Shown: positions 9,302 to 20,062 of the stretch, piece by piece
Layout: each line of letters begins with the position of its first letter
How positions within the stretch are numbered: the stretch's first letter is position 1
Assembly (NCBI GenBank): GCA_029204225.1
Contig: CM055105.1
Location: 18,891,226-18,955,225, forward strand
Direction of reading: 5' to 3'
Length of the DNA stretch: 64,000 nucleotides
Origin: Diphasiastrum complanatum
Taxonomy: Eukaryota; Streptophyta; Lycopodiopsida; Lycopodiales; Lycopodiaceae
Translations under genes and position numbers: made by a program
The notes under the pieces: generated by a model
Database searches by the model: none
Seen by the model: the letters and a program-made list of their open reading frames with translations, nothing else
What the model was told of the DNA's origin: nothing

Positions 9302-12248
9302 ATGGCTTCCCGCGATTCCTCGCTGAGCTTGCATCGCCGTAAACCCCCTCGTCCTTATTCAGGGGATATAGTCATGATCTATCTTAAGAATTACGCCGAG
9401 CAGCTCACACTGGCCAAGGATATCCTCACAAACCTTGGATATGATCTGACACTTTTTTGAGACCAGCAGAGCGAGAGCCTCATCCGAGTAGCCTACTCGA
9501 CCTATTCGGATGAGTTCCAAACTTTTCGGATTACATCCAAGAGTGGCAGCTATTCTATTATCAACGTCTCTCCTGGGTATCTTCAAAGCGTCGGATTTCC
9601 TAATCTCGGAGAGACATTTATGGAAAGGGCACCAGCTATGATGCCAAGTACTTTACCAAGTTTCTGATAGAAAACGACAAAACCATTGCCCAAACCAACG
9701 ACGGGATCGCTATCCGCCTCATCACGGATCCCCATCTATGGGCCGCCTCAGAGATCCTCGTCACCATGGTCGCAGTACATACCACCAAGATGGATCGCAT
9801 TCCACCGAGCGATCTCTTCTCTCTCACCCTCACCATGGACGACCCCACTCAAAATTATAAGTGGGCTGAGAAGGTAGCGGAGAAGCTGTGTAGAGCTCTA
9901 AAAGCCCACAAATCAACTACCAAATGTGGGTATCTCCTCCACATGTTGGTCACCAAGCAATTGGGGTCTAAGGCGGCTGCTGCCATCAAGGAGCTGGATG
10001 TTGTTTATCCAAGCACAAAAAAGTGAGCCACTCCCCAACCGACAATAGAACCAGTCTCACCAGCCCCACCTACTGAGCAGCAGAAAGGGAAGGCGGTCAG
10101 CATAGAAGCAGATGTCCCGCATGACATTCTATCCAGTGACATCGGGGTAGAATATGCTGAATCTGGAGGGAGCCTTAAACCATCTCAGGTCCCAAAGGAG
10201 GTCCTAGAGCAGCAGGCAACCTTACTTCACCAGGCCCAACAACAAGTAGTAGAAGCAACAGCAGGCAGCTCCGGAATGGCAAGCACTTCCGGCTCTAATC
10301 CTATGGGCGTGATTCTGTCCACACAGGCAATCTCCTCGCCATCACTTGCTCTCACACTCCCACCACCACCCCCACCGTTTACTGCCACCTCCACACCCTC
10401 ACTAACTCTCAACACGGGCTTCCCTTCCACACTTTCACAAAAGCCCTCCCCTATACAAATCCCCACCCTACTTGACTCCACAGTCAACGTAGATGATTTT
10501 GCATTACAATTACTAACTGCATTACCATCAACCATTGTCACCACTAACTCAATCCCACACTCTCTACCACATAGTACCTCCCCACCCCTCAATCCACAAT
10601 CACCTCCACCTGCCTTTCATACACCTCCGTCTAGCCATGTTCCTGATTTTCTACCATTTAACCCCATGCCGTATCCTGAATACACACGCACCCTCCCTGA
10701 CATTGGTCCTTGGGAGCAGTTACCCCTTACAGCCCAAAAAGCGGTATGGTTGGTGAATGAGCTCCAATACAATCTATTTGGCACCCTAGCGAGACAGTAT
10801 ACTATGCGGTAATTTGACGATGGTGCTATGGTGGACCTTCAGAAAGAAAAAGCAAGGCTGGAGGAGGAAAACAAACAACAACAGCTGCAGATCCAAAACC
10901 TCATGAATTACAATCAACAACAGCAGCAGATGCTACTCCATCTCCAGAACCAGCTCCAACTGAAGGTATCTAACATGCAGCAAACCATCGATACCCTCAA
11001 AGCCGAGAAGGATGAGGTTGTAGTAGATTCACAAGCAGCACGTTCCACTATGAAGGAACAGTTGAAAATGGTGGACTTCAACGACTTCGCACCACCAACT
11101 ATTCCTGAGGGAACTGCCATTACACTGGTGGCCTATCAAACGCTGGTCCAAAAGCTGAAAGCCACGACGAAGCAACACTCAAAATTACAACAATCATACA
11201 TTGCTTCCGTCGAGGCCCTAAACCAGCACAACCCACCCTGGAAGAATGCTTAAAGGCTGTTGTCCAGTCGACATCGTCGGTTCATGCAGCTCACGCCCAA
11301 TTCCATGATTTGGAGCACCACTTTGATGGACCAGATGGTTGAGATGGAGTAGGATTTCAACAGCCTCCTCCTGCCACTCAAGGCTCCGCATTTCAAGGCC
11401 AACCTCTAGGGCAAGGAGCTCAAACACCAACCAATCCATCCGGCTCTGGGGGTACCAGCTCCCAACATTTTCTTTTTCCTTCCACCGCTTCTAACTCCCT
11501 CGACACCACTAACCCCACCTTCATTCCACAACAATTTTCTCTTGAGTCACAAAGAATTGCAGAAGCTAACCCCTCGCCTCCTCTATCTCCTAATACCGAT
11601 TCACAAACTGAACATGAGATTGCCTTTGAAGCCCCAACGATCCGACATAGAATCACGTCCACAAAACCAAGCAAGGAGTTGCGTGCCTCTCAGGAGTTTG
11701 CAAAGAAGTATCCAACAACAAAAGAGCGAGGTGGCTACATACTGCCAGATTTGGACCATTGTCAGACACATAAAGCAGTCAAACTCCTGGATCCACAACC
11801 TCACTGGCGTCATCAGCTCTTCCTGCAAAGTAAGACCTCAATGGCACAGTATCTCGAAGCTCCCTCCTACATGCGCACCAATCCTTATTACTATCCAGTA
11901 GCGAGGCGAGAACCGTTTCCTGCCACCAAGGTCAAGAACAGAATCTTTTGGCCTAAGCTCACAGGCATGGATACCGGCAACTTAGCCGAAGACATGGTCA
12001 TCAACTACCGAGTATTTTACAAGAAGCACCATGGCAATCCTGATCGCGATGTCAGATACTTTGCGGATAATTGTGGCCTGGTGGCATTTTTGACAAAACT
12101 CAGAGGTTTTTGGGATCAAGGGTTACCCCCAATCACCCTTGACATCAATAAATCCTTGCGGATGCAAGATGACCATATCAACGTTGCAAGGCTCTATTAT
12201 CGCGCTGCACTCACTTCCGCCCTGCACGTTGATATGGTGGAGCTATGA
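9302..12248 (+). pseudogene. Extra 3' sense ORF of the gypsy element, unknown conserved protein, frameshifted
   Basis: A roughly 2.9-kb coding region between integrase and the 3' LTR. Parts in order: an N-terminal globular stretch (9302-10026) starting MASRDSSLSLHRRKPPRPYSG, broken by a TGA at 9458-9460 and a frameshift near 9620; a Pro/Ser/Thr-rich linker (10276-10812); a Gln/Glu/Lys-rich coiled coil (10828-11253); and a C-terminal domain (11679-12248) with EFAKKYP, ERGGYI, NPYYYP, FWDQGLPPITL and ARLYY. The C-terminal domain has a clear homologue at 26320-27239 on the minus strand. The position is that of the env-like ORF of Athila elements, but no signal peptide or membrane helix is evident, so env is not supported. 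It may belong to the plant-mobile or gypsy-associated domain families. Function unknown. Confidence 0.7.
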
Positions 12249-12440
12249 AAAATCCATAACTTTCTCCAGGGTATGCGCCATTACTACAAACCCACGCCCT
12301 TCCTGAACAAATTACGGTGGCAAATGATGGAGGGCATCAACACGACAATCTACCACTCCCGATAGCAATAGTCTCGCCTCCAAGAAGCACAAAAGATCCA
12401 GGACAAAAAGACATCGATTGGTGTGGGACCACCAATCCAA

Positions 12441-12452
12441 TAAGGAGGGGGA
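12441..12452 (+). promoter_or_regulatory. Polypurine tract
   Basis: AAGGAGGGGGATA lies immediately before the 3' LTR and would prime plus-strand cDNA synthesis. 12249-12440 is a short 3' untranslated stretch. Confidence 0.85.
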
Positions 12453-12455
12453 TAA

Positions 12456-13246
12456 TGTTAGCAATTGTGCTAACACAGAGAAAATAAAAAAATAATAATA
12501 AAACTCTGTGGCATGTGTTTTGTAAGACCACATATGAGTATCTGTCAATAAACTTCAAGCCATGGCATGTGAGTAGAAGCTTAAATAATAATAAAATAAC
12601 TTAAACTTAGATTTAGAGCTTAGACTTAGGAAACTTAAGATTAGAAATAATTTATCTTAAGTTTTCCTAAAATTTGAAGTTCTAAATCCTAAGTTAGAAG
12701 TTCTTGAAAAGCTAGAAACAGATTAGTCCCATAAGTTAGTAGACACTTATGGAAGACCCTCCTTGCCATAAAAGGAGAGGTATTTGCATTGTAACCAACA
12801 CTTTTGAGATTAAGCTATCTTGCTCTCTATTTTGGAGAATTTGTCATTTGTGTTCCCTTTGGAAAGGTGCGTAGCTTGAGGGAAGGTGCTCGGGCCTCCT
12901 CTTGCCTCCTTTTCATCGGTTTATTGTGGCATGTTCTTTATTGCTTATTTGCTTAATATTAGCCACAATATTATTTTATTACCCTTTGGGTGTTAAGTAC
13001 AATTTAGATTAAACACCTTGCTAGTTGGGTAAGCCTTAGCAAGGGTTTGTATTTTGTCACCTTAGATAGCTTCATTTCTGTTTTGAGCACTAGTTGGGTA
13101 AGCCTTAGTGCTTCCGTCATTACTTCTTAGTTTTGCATTTTTGTTTGAACCTTGGTAGAAACTTAAAAAGTGGATGAATTTCTACATCCCTATACTACAC
13201 CTGTAAGTAGATCTAGCCACCGCACACACTAGAAATACTTCCAACA
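12456..13246 (+). repeat. 3' LTR of the gypsy element
   Basis: 791 bp, TGTTAGC...CCAACA. It matches the 5' LTR throughout, with substitutions (for example CGTATG/CATATG and ACTG/ATTG) and small deletions, including a 5-6 bp loss in the long hairpin arm and a loss after TTTTGGAGAATTTG. It keeps the TATA-like box and both twin hairpins. Confidence 0.95.
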
Positions 13247-13251
13247 CAAGG
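13247..13251. repeat. Target-site duplication CAAGG, right copy
   Basis: Identical to 2164-2168. Removing the element plus one copy restores the outer copia gag reading frame across the site, through the motif KEAW. Confidence 0.93.
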
Positions 13252-13735
13252 AGGCTTGGGTCACACTAAAATCCATTTATGAAGCAAAGAACACATCTAG
13301 GTTGCTCACTCTAAGAGACCAAATCTCTCACATCTACCAAAAGAAAGTGAATTAGTGCAAGTAATCCTTAATGGATTAAGAGATGAATTTGACAACATTG
13401 TTCAATCTTATGCAATCAAAGAGGAGCTTCCAAGCTTGGAGACATTACAAGGAGTTCTCATTGTCGAGGAGTGTAGGCAAGAGAACAAGCTATTGAGGAT
13501 TAATCAACTTTCTTTGAAGGATGGTGGAGAGGAGAAAACATTATTCTCAAAGGAAAAGCCAAGATGAAGGGGCAAAGGGCAGCATCAACATTTCAAGAAG
13601 GAAAAATCAAAGGAGGAGAGTCTCATCACGACCATCAACAAGTTGCAAATCCAATAAGAAGTGTTTTTTTTGTGGTAAGAAGGGGCATTATGCTTCTAAT
13701 TTTTTCAAGAAAAAAAAAGTACCTCAAGCAAGCTA
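13252..13735 (+). pseudogene. Outer copia gag, 3' part with zinc knuckle
   Basis: Continues the gag interrupted at 2168: EAWVTLKSIYEAKNTSRLLTLRDQ, then, past a stop at about 13350, VILNGLRDEFDNIVQSYAIKEELPSLETLQGVLIVEE. Both align with the copia gag at 42.3-43.1 kb. The zinc knuckle reads CFFCGKKGHYASNF, with the final Cys replaced by Phe, so the RNA-binding finger is lost. Downstream is a Lys/Glu-rich linker. Confidence 0.85.
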
Positions 13736-13739
13736 ACTT

Positions 13740-14092
13740 CAGTAAAGAGGGTGAAGGTGAGGGAAAGGTGAGTTATGAGGAAGAATCTCTCATGATGTCA
13801 ATGTACTCTTCTATTTTTGAAGATGAAAATGCATGGTGCAATAGATAGAGGAGCTAGTTCCCATATAGCTAGTTCAAGGAAATCTTTCGATCATCTTGCA
13901 TTTTATAATGGATCTAGAAAGTTCATTTCCATTCCTAATGATAGTAAATGCAAGATAGAAGGAATTGGTAGCATACCAATTGGTGTTGGATCCACTATGT
14001 TACTTAAGCTCAATGATGTGCTTTTTGTGCCTAATCTCACCATGAATCTCATTAGTGTTGGTCAATGCTTGATGATGGCTTTGAATTATTAA
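13740..14092 (+). pseudogene. Outer copia protease fragment
   Basis: AIDRGASSHIASSRKSFDHLAFYNGSRKFI, then IEGIGSIPI, VLFVPNLTMNLISVGQCL: a copia aspartic protease. The catalytic D-S-G is D-R-G and an in-frame stop precedes it. The element ends abruptly at about 14092, where a minus-strand copia begins; integrase, RT and the 3' LTR of this copy are gone. Confidence 0.82.
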
Positions 14093-14094
14093 TT

Positions 14095-14843
14095 TTGCAC
14101 AGCTTAATTTTGCACAAAGTTTGTTGTGTACATCCCAGCTTTGTGTCTTTGTAAATATATCTATCGTCATGTCTTGCATTCGACAGTGCTCCAAGCTTAC
14201 CTCTTTATTGAGAGCTTTTATTTTGACATATTGATACTTAATATCAATGTGCTTACTCTTGGAATGAAATCTAGGATTGGCTATCAAAGCAATAGCACTT
14301 TGATTATCACAAAATATAATTGTTGGATCATACTATTTGAGATATTCTCAACCATCCTGCTTCCATTGTCGCTTGAGAAACAGTGATGTACTCTAATTTT
14401 GTAGATGATAGAGCTATTGAGGTTTGCTTGCAACTGTTCCATGAGATTGGACCATTGTTGAGGAAAAATGTAAATCCAAATGTGGATTTATGAGTATTTG
14501 CATCTCCTTCTGAACTTGCATCTGAATAACCACTAAGTATGTTGAGTTTGTCATTGTCAACTCTTCCATAATAGATGCATTGATCGATAGTAGCTCGAAT
14601 ATATCTCATAACTCTGATAAGAGTCTTCCAATATGTAATACTCGGATTTGCCATGTACTGGTTTAAGGAACTGACTACAAAAGCTATGTTTGGTCTGGCA
14701 CAGATCATTGCAGTGGAATGAGAGAACCTATTATCAAATGATATGGGTACTCTCGCATTTGCTCCTTCTTTTATTTTGTCTAAGGACATTGGTCCCTTGA
14801 CAATCTGAGTCTTGCGTCCATTGGTGAGTGAGCTAACTTGCAA
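14095..14843 (-). pseudogene. Copia RT tail and RNase H (minus element)
   Basis: Read on the minus strand: ARPNIAFVVSSLNQYMANP, LSGYSDASSEGDANTHKSTFGFTFFLNNGPISWNSCKQTSIALSSTKLEYI, then SKHIDIKYQYVK and the terminal block DIFTKTQSWDVHNKLCAKL. These are copia RNase H and its C-terminal tail. The usual E-A-E-Y motif is LEYI. It is the 3' end of a copia body extending to about 17640. No LTR was recognised on this side; it abuts the outer copia protease at about 14093. Confidence 0.88.
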
Positions 14844-15645
14844 TTCATTAGATTATATTTGATTAGCATATTATAAATGTACCTCTGTTGAGCGACGATA
14901 ATCAGTCTTCACTCTTTATCTCTGTGGATTTGAATACTGAGACAGTAATGAGCTTTGTCCATATCTGTCATGTCGAACTCTAAGGACATCATCTCCTTCG
15001 CATCTTTTATCAATTTGACACTGTTGCTAAAAAGCGATGTGTCATTCACAAACAAGGTAATAGTAATAAAAAATCTTGTACTGATTTGAAGTGGACATTC
15101 AAATCTGAATTGCTTGGGTTATAACCATGTTCGATGAGAAAAGTGTTGATCCTTTGGGACCAAGCTCTGCTAGATTGCTTTATGTCGTAAAGTGCTCTAT
15201 GGAGTTTGCATACATGATTCTCTTTGTTGTTGAATACATAACCTTTGGATTGGATCACGTAGATATTTTCGTCGATAACTCTATTAAGATGGGCTATCTG
15301 TACATCCATCTGATGTATCTCCAAATTAATTGCAGCATCACATAATAGAAGTGTCTTTATTGAAAAATGCTTGACTACATGACTAACAATCTCATTGTAG
15401 TCAATATTCGGGATCTAGGAAAATCCTCTTTTGACAAGTCAAGCTTTCCGTTGGTCAATATTTCCATCTAATTTGTATTTGATTTTGATTATCCATTTGA
15501 AAACAACTACATTACTACTAGTAGGTAGTTCAACAACAGTCCATGTTTGGTTCTTGATTAGAAAAGAATATCTATCCATTACTTCTCTCCAAAGATCAGA
15601 GTTTGATTGACTGGGTGCTTCGTTGGCTCTCAAATGAGATAACAA
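14844..15645 (-). pseudogene. Copia reverse transcriptase (minus element)
   Basis: Blocks on the minus strand: DRYSFLIKNQTWTVVELP, FKWIIKIKYKLDGNIDQRKA, MDVQIAHLNRVIDENIYVIQSKGYV, CKLHRALYDIKQSSRAWSQRI. The catalytic YVDD box reads FVND (about 15045), so one catalytic Asp is Asn. Several frameshifts and stops. Cannot encode an active enzyme. Confidence 0.87.
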
Positions 15646-16677
15646 ACACAGTCGTCAACATCTTCTTTTGATCTGCTAATGATAAGCTGCTTGTCTCTAG
15701 TTGACGTACTTAGACCTCCAATATGAATTGTTGTATCAAAACCATGAGTGTATGATAGTTCGACTGTCAGAACCTTACCCTTGCCTTTGAGGTCATAAAA
15801 TTGATCCTCAATAAAAATAACATCGATGCTAAAGAATATCTTCAATTCAACAAGATCATACAGCTTATAGATTTTGTTTGAAAAACCATAACCAATGAAA
15901 ATGGATTTAGTATTTTGGGAGTCCAACTTTTTTATGATCTCCTTCAATATATGCACATAGGAAATGCATTTGAATACTCCGAGGTTCGATAATGAAGGTT
16001 TAAAGCCTATCCAAACTTCGTAAGATATTTTTTCTAAGATTCCTTTAGTCAAACATCTATTCTGAATATAAGTTGTAGTGGAAACACCTTCAGCCTAGAA
16101 AAGCTTAAGCGGTGGCGTGTGAGCAAGCATACACCCAGTCGCTTGTGACTAAGGTTTGATTCTTTCTCTCAGTAAGTCCATTAGACTGAGGTGAGTAAGA
16201 AGTGATAAATTTTTGCTCAATGCCTTTGCTAAGACAATATTTTTTGAATTTGATTGCAATGTATTCTCCATCGTTGTTTGACCTTAGTGCTTTCAGTCTT
16301 TACCAATTACAAGCTCATTGACAACCTATGATTTCTGCTTTATGAAATAAACAACTGTTGTTCTCGAAAATTCATCAATAAATGTAATAAAGTACTTTGT
16401 CCCAATGCTTGAATGAACAACATCAAGAACATATTTTGCTATATGCTTATGACTTGACCTTAATGGAATCCTAGTCTGCTTTTCGACAATGCAACTCTGA
16501 CAAACTGGGAGCTTGACTCTTATTTGGATAATCATTATCAAGTGCAAGAGATTGTTTAAAAACGTTCAATACAGATGCATGATTCAAGTTCCCTAGCCTA
16601 CAATGCCAAAGTAATGCTTTATTAACTAGAACAAAAGTATTCAAGGTTTCATTTGTGTCAAAATAACAATCAGTCAA
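15630..16677 (-). pseudogene. Copia GAG-pre-integrase and integrase (minus element)
   Basis: Minus-strand pieces: LLWHCRLGNLNHASVLNVF (zinc domain), CIVEKQTRIPLRSSHKH, YFITFIDEFSRTTVVYFIKQKS (core), then, after a gap, YEVWIGFKPSLSNLGVFKCISYVHILKE and FIGYGFSNKIYKLYDL (C-terminal part). Frame changes divide it into at least three pieces. Confidence 0.85.
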
Positions 16678-16934
16678 TCTATATAAGTATCCATGCCTCT
16701 TGCCAAGTGCTAGAACCTTATTGTCCTATTCACGATTCAAACTCTGACTTATGACCTGAATCAGTAATTCTGCTGATTGGTAACAAATTTGTCAAAAGTT
16801 TAGGTACATATAGAACAATAGATAGTAGTTTGAACTGATAATTCTGAAAGCTTAATCTTATGGTGTTATCACCTTCGATATTGTTTGTAATCACCAAGTT
16901 GAATAAACTTCTTTGTATTATACTACGTGTAGGA

Positions 16935-17640
16935 CTACAAAATTTGACAATGATTGGTCACGTGTTGAGTAGCTCCAGAATCAAGAAACCAAGCATTATT
17001 GACTTGTACTTTCTTATCGTTGATCATAAATACTTCTTCATCCAAGCTTTGAACAAGGGATTGTGAGGTCTCTACAACTGCATTCTCTTGTTGATTTGAT
17101 TGCTTCCTGTTGGCGTTCTTTGCTTTCAATATTCTACAATCTTGAATCTCATGATTAGTGTGTTTGCAATACTTACAAAACATTTTCTTCTTTGGATGTG
17201 AACTTGATAATTGCTCAATAATGAATTCGAAGAACTGTTCCACTTCTTCGATTGTCTTTCTACAACAACATACCAATTACTCTAGAAAGAGTTATATTTG
17301 AGTGTGTCAATATGATGATTATCTAGTTTTTGTATGTAGGTGGTAGGCTTTATAGCAATGTCATGATTGCATCTTGATCATTAATAGTTGATTCAACAAC
17401 TGCCATCTGCTGCAAGAGTTTCTTGAACTGGTTTATGTGATTCTACAATGAATCACCATTAGACATTTTGAGTGAGAAGAATTTTCTTGTGAGGGGGAGA
17501 TGCAACTTGGAAGTCACATCCCTTGCATCATATAGTGCACTTAGGATGTCCCATACTTCTTTCAAAGTTTGAGCTTCATATACATGTTATCTGATATATT
17601 GAGAATGATTAGCGCAAAAGCTTTACCATCCCTCAATTTG
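16935..17640 (-). pseudogene. Copia gag and protease start (minus element)
   Basis: On the minus strand a gag region runs from about 17640 (EAQTLKEVWDILSALYDARDVTSKLHLPLTRKFFSLKMSNGDSL) through a zinc knuckle CKYCKHTNHEIQDC (CX2CX4HX4C, intact) to the protease active site AWFLDSGATQHVTNH. Catalytic D-S-G is intact. Stops interrupt the gag. The same family is represented on the plus strand at 21950-23423. Confidence 0.85.
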
Positions 17641-18472
17641 TGTGGAATTCATGAATGGATGTAGATTAGAAATTAGATTAGAGTGATAAGGATAATAATC
17701 CAACATCAGAGTGGCAGTGTGGCAGATATGCATGATCCGGTGCAGCTAATTGTTAGTGTCTTTCACTAGGAAAGCTTGCACAGAAAAAAGCCTAAGGAGG
17801 TGAACTCAATATGGGGCATAGGTAGTCTGGATGGCAAGGTGACAAAAACGTTCCTTTGATTCGATCTTTAGATAACAAGTCAGCAGGATCAAAGTTGGAA
17901 AAAATGTTAAGAATTTTTGGTAGATTGTAATTTCAACAAATTTCGGAGAAAACTATCATTTTCTTTTGGTGCAATAAGATTTGCAGTGTAGCTAAAAAGG
18001 ACAATGATAGCTAGCATTTTAAATCACATTCAAAGTCCTCCTTTACGGCAGTAGTTTAGGGTCCTTCAAGGACCCATTCCCTCTCATCATTCCATGGCAC
18101 ATGCAACTTAAATGGCAGGCTCACCTTGGTATCAACATGTGGAAAAGATGGTAACTCTGGGCAATATATGAGTGTGAAATGTCATGTATCCTTGCAAGCT
18201 AGTAAGTTGAACCAATACGGCATAACCTTGGCATTTAACATGGGGTAAAAGATTGCATAAAATGGTCAATTGAAAGTTAAAGTATTGTATGCTCAACCTC
18301 TAATCTAACTAATCATGGCTATGGGCCCACATGTGTGAGAAATTTTGTTTTACAACTCATGGGCCAATTTTGTTTAGCAACCCATGGGCTAGTTTTTTTT
18401 GTGAAAAGCCTTGTCATTGCAATATCATGAGCTAGAGAGAAAGGGAGAGGTACAGAATACTCCAAACTAAAG

Positions 18473-18474
<2 letters not shown>
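17640..18474. repeat. Non-coding stretch with a copia leader fragment
   Basis: About 17795-17870 (plus) resembles 23930-24005, the leader/gag start just after a copia primer site: shared TATGGGG, ATCTGGATGGCA-like and GTTCCTTTGAT blocks. The rest has no coding signal. A short imperfect direct repeat (CAACTCATGGGCCAATTTTG / CAACCCATGGGCTAG) lies near 18355-18395. Confidence 0.4.

Positions 18475-18566
<92 letters not shown>
18475..18566. repeat. (GA)n microsatellite
   Basis: About 92 bp of uninterrupted GA repeats. Confidence 0.97.
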
Positions 18567-18569
<3 letters not shown>

Positions 18570-18784
18570 CTCAATGCAAACACCATTCAAATAGTCCATT
18601 ACCTTTGTCAGTCGGAGAGAGAGGTGCAGGAATGTGGTGTAGGTGTAAGCGATGACTAGATTGGTAAGCTTTTGATTGTGGTTATGTATTATTAATTATC
18701 TTATCGATCTGTATTATTGATTCTTGTTCTGAGGTGAAAAGTCCGTTTAGGATTTTTTTTGTTTCTTACGCTTTGCTGCAAAAA

Positions 18785-19165
18785 AAAATAATTGTAGTGC
18801 ACCTTGCTACCAAAAACATTTGTAGCAAGTTATGGGCCATATTGCAAAAAAATTTTGCAAGTGGGGTGTGCAGCCACCCTATTGCAAAAATTTCTACTAC
18901 ACAAAAAATTTACAATTGGTTGCACAAAATTTTTGCAGCAGGTCGTGCGACCTACTGCATGTTTTTTGCAACAGGGTGATTGCACACCATGCATGCAATT
19001 TTTTATGCATGTAGGAGTACTCGGCAGCCGAGTACCCCTACATGCAAAAAAAAATTTGCATGCATGGTGTCCAATCACCTTGTTGCAAAAAAAAAAATTG
19101 CAGCAAGGTGTGCAACCACCTTGTGCAATTTTTTTTTGAAAGCAGACACACAACCACCTTGCTAC
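18785..19165. repeat. Long foldback (inverted repeat)
   Basis: The region is nearly palindromic around 19026: GTACTCGGC-A-GCCGAGTAC at the centre, then CATGTAGG/CCTACATG, ATGCATGCAA runs, ACACCATGCATGC and CACCTTGTTGC-type blocks on both arms. Arms of about 58 nt (18967-19025 and 19027-19084) pair with few mismatches, and weaker pairing continues outward through repeated TTGCA(n)A and AAGGTGTGCAACCACC units. The ORFs overlapping it are by-products. Related single units occur at about 19785-19885. It could be a MITE-like foldback or an inverted-repeat small-RNA source; no target-site duplication was seen. Confidence 0.75.
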
Positions 19166-20062
19166 AAAGAGATGAAAGAGTTGTGATTTTACAATTTGAA
19201 AACTTGGATTGAAAGATTTGTGATTTGAAATTTGGATTCTTATTTCTTGTACATTTCCCCTTTATTGGGTTGAGCCTCTTCTAAATTGATAGTTGTTTCT
19301 TGTTTGTTATCGTTCCTAGCTTTGTTTTGGTTTGGTCAACAGTTTGTGCGATCTGGGTATCAGCTTCACTAAACTCTGAATCTGTGATAATTGACTGTGT
19401 GTTGTGTTTATATATAAAAGTGTTTACACTTTTGCTAGCTCCTTAGACACCTCAAGCTACATGTTCATAATTTTGTTTATAGATTTCAGATGCTAAGAAA
19501 TGTCGTGGTCACGTCAGTAAGTTGGTGGTGTTTGAGAATATTATATATATATGTGTATATATATTATATTGCATGACGTCGAAATTTAGTTGCTCGGTCT
19601 TTCTTTTCTGAAGACAGATGCTTACTACCTCTACTTGTAATTGGTTAATGTGAAAGTTGTGGGATATGTTCTTTTGTTGAATTACAAAGATGATAACCTT
19701 TGTAGAATCAATTATCAAAAATATCACATATTTTGTTTATGTTTGGAATTGCAATAAACTTTGTATATGAAATTTCAACAAGTACCCCTACATCGACCCC
19801 GAGTACTACTACATCTTCATACAAATTCTTTGAAAGCAGTGTGTGCAATCACCTTGCTTGAAAAAAAAAATTGCATGTGGGGATACTTGGCTTTTAGAAA
19901 CTTTAGTAGTCAGAACTAGCTCTATGTTGACAATATCAAAAGGATTATTGGATTCAATAAGTCCACATTGGTCCAAAAGTGCAGCATTGTTCTATGAGCC
20001 ATAGGTATTGAAAATCTGCACAAAATGCATTTTCCAAAAGTTAATGTTGTCTATATCTTCTA
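19166..20062. other. Non-coding, with foldback-related unit at 19785-19885
   Basis: No gene seen. 19785-19885 carries GTACCCCTACATC, GTGTGCAATCACCTTG and ATTGCATG, the same units as the foldback at 18.8-19.2 kb. TGGGTATCAGCTTC at about 19348 faintly recalls a retroelement primer site but has no LTR support. Confidence 0.4.

Larger units (their letters stand above)
2169..13246 (+). mobile_element. Complete-ended Ty3/gypsy LTR retrotransposon, Athila/Tat-like, inactivated
   Basis: An 11,078-bp element. Order: 5' LTR (2169-2976), tRNA-Asp-type primer site, gag C-terminal half, retropepsin, reverse transcriptase, RNase H, integrase, a 0.7-kb spacer with a TATA-like box, a roughly 3-kb extra sense ORF, polypurine tract, 3' LTR (12456-13246). 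RT-RNaseH-IN order is gypsy, not copia. The primer site, the CX2CX3HX4C gag knuckles and a long post-integrase ORF all suit the Athila/Tat lineage as I recall it. The canonical gag core seems to be missing from this copy. Several frameshifts and stops make it non-autonomous. The LTRs differ by scattered substitutions and small indels, so the insertion is not recent. Confidence 0.92.

Noticed and set aside
9302-12248. Calling the extra gypsy ORF a viral-type envelope gene
   Set aside because: No signal peptide, transmembrane helix or glycosylation-rich ectodomain evident; only the position is env-like.
18734-19186. Overlapping 60-111 codon ORFs on both strands, Cys/His-rich
   Set aside because: They arise from the foldback repeat (TTGCA and ACACC words); no domain and no codon signal.
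19340-19362. TGGGTATCAGCTTC as a primer-binding site
   Set aside because: Poor match with an inserted G, no LTR end or LTR-like sequence upstream.
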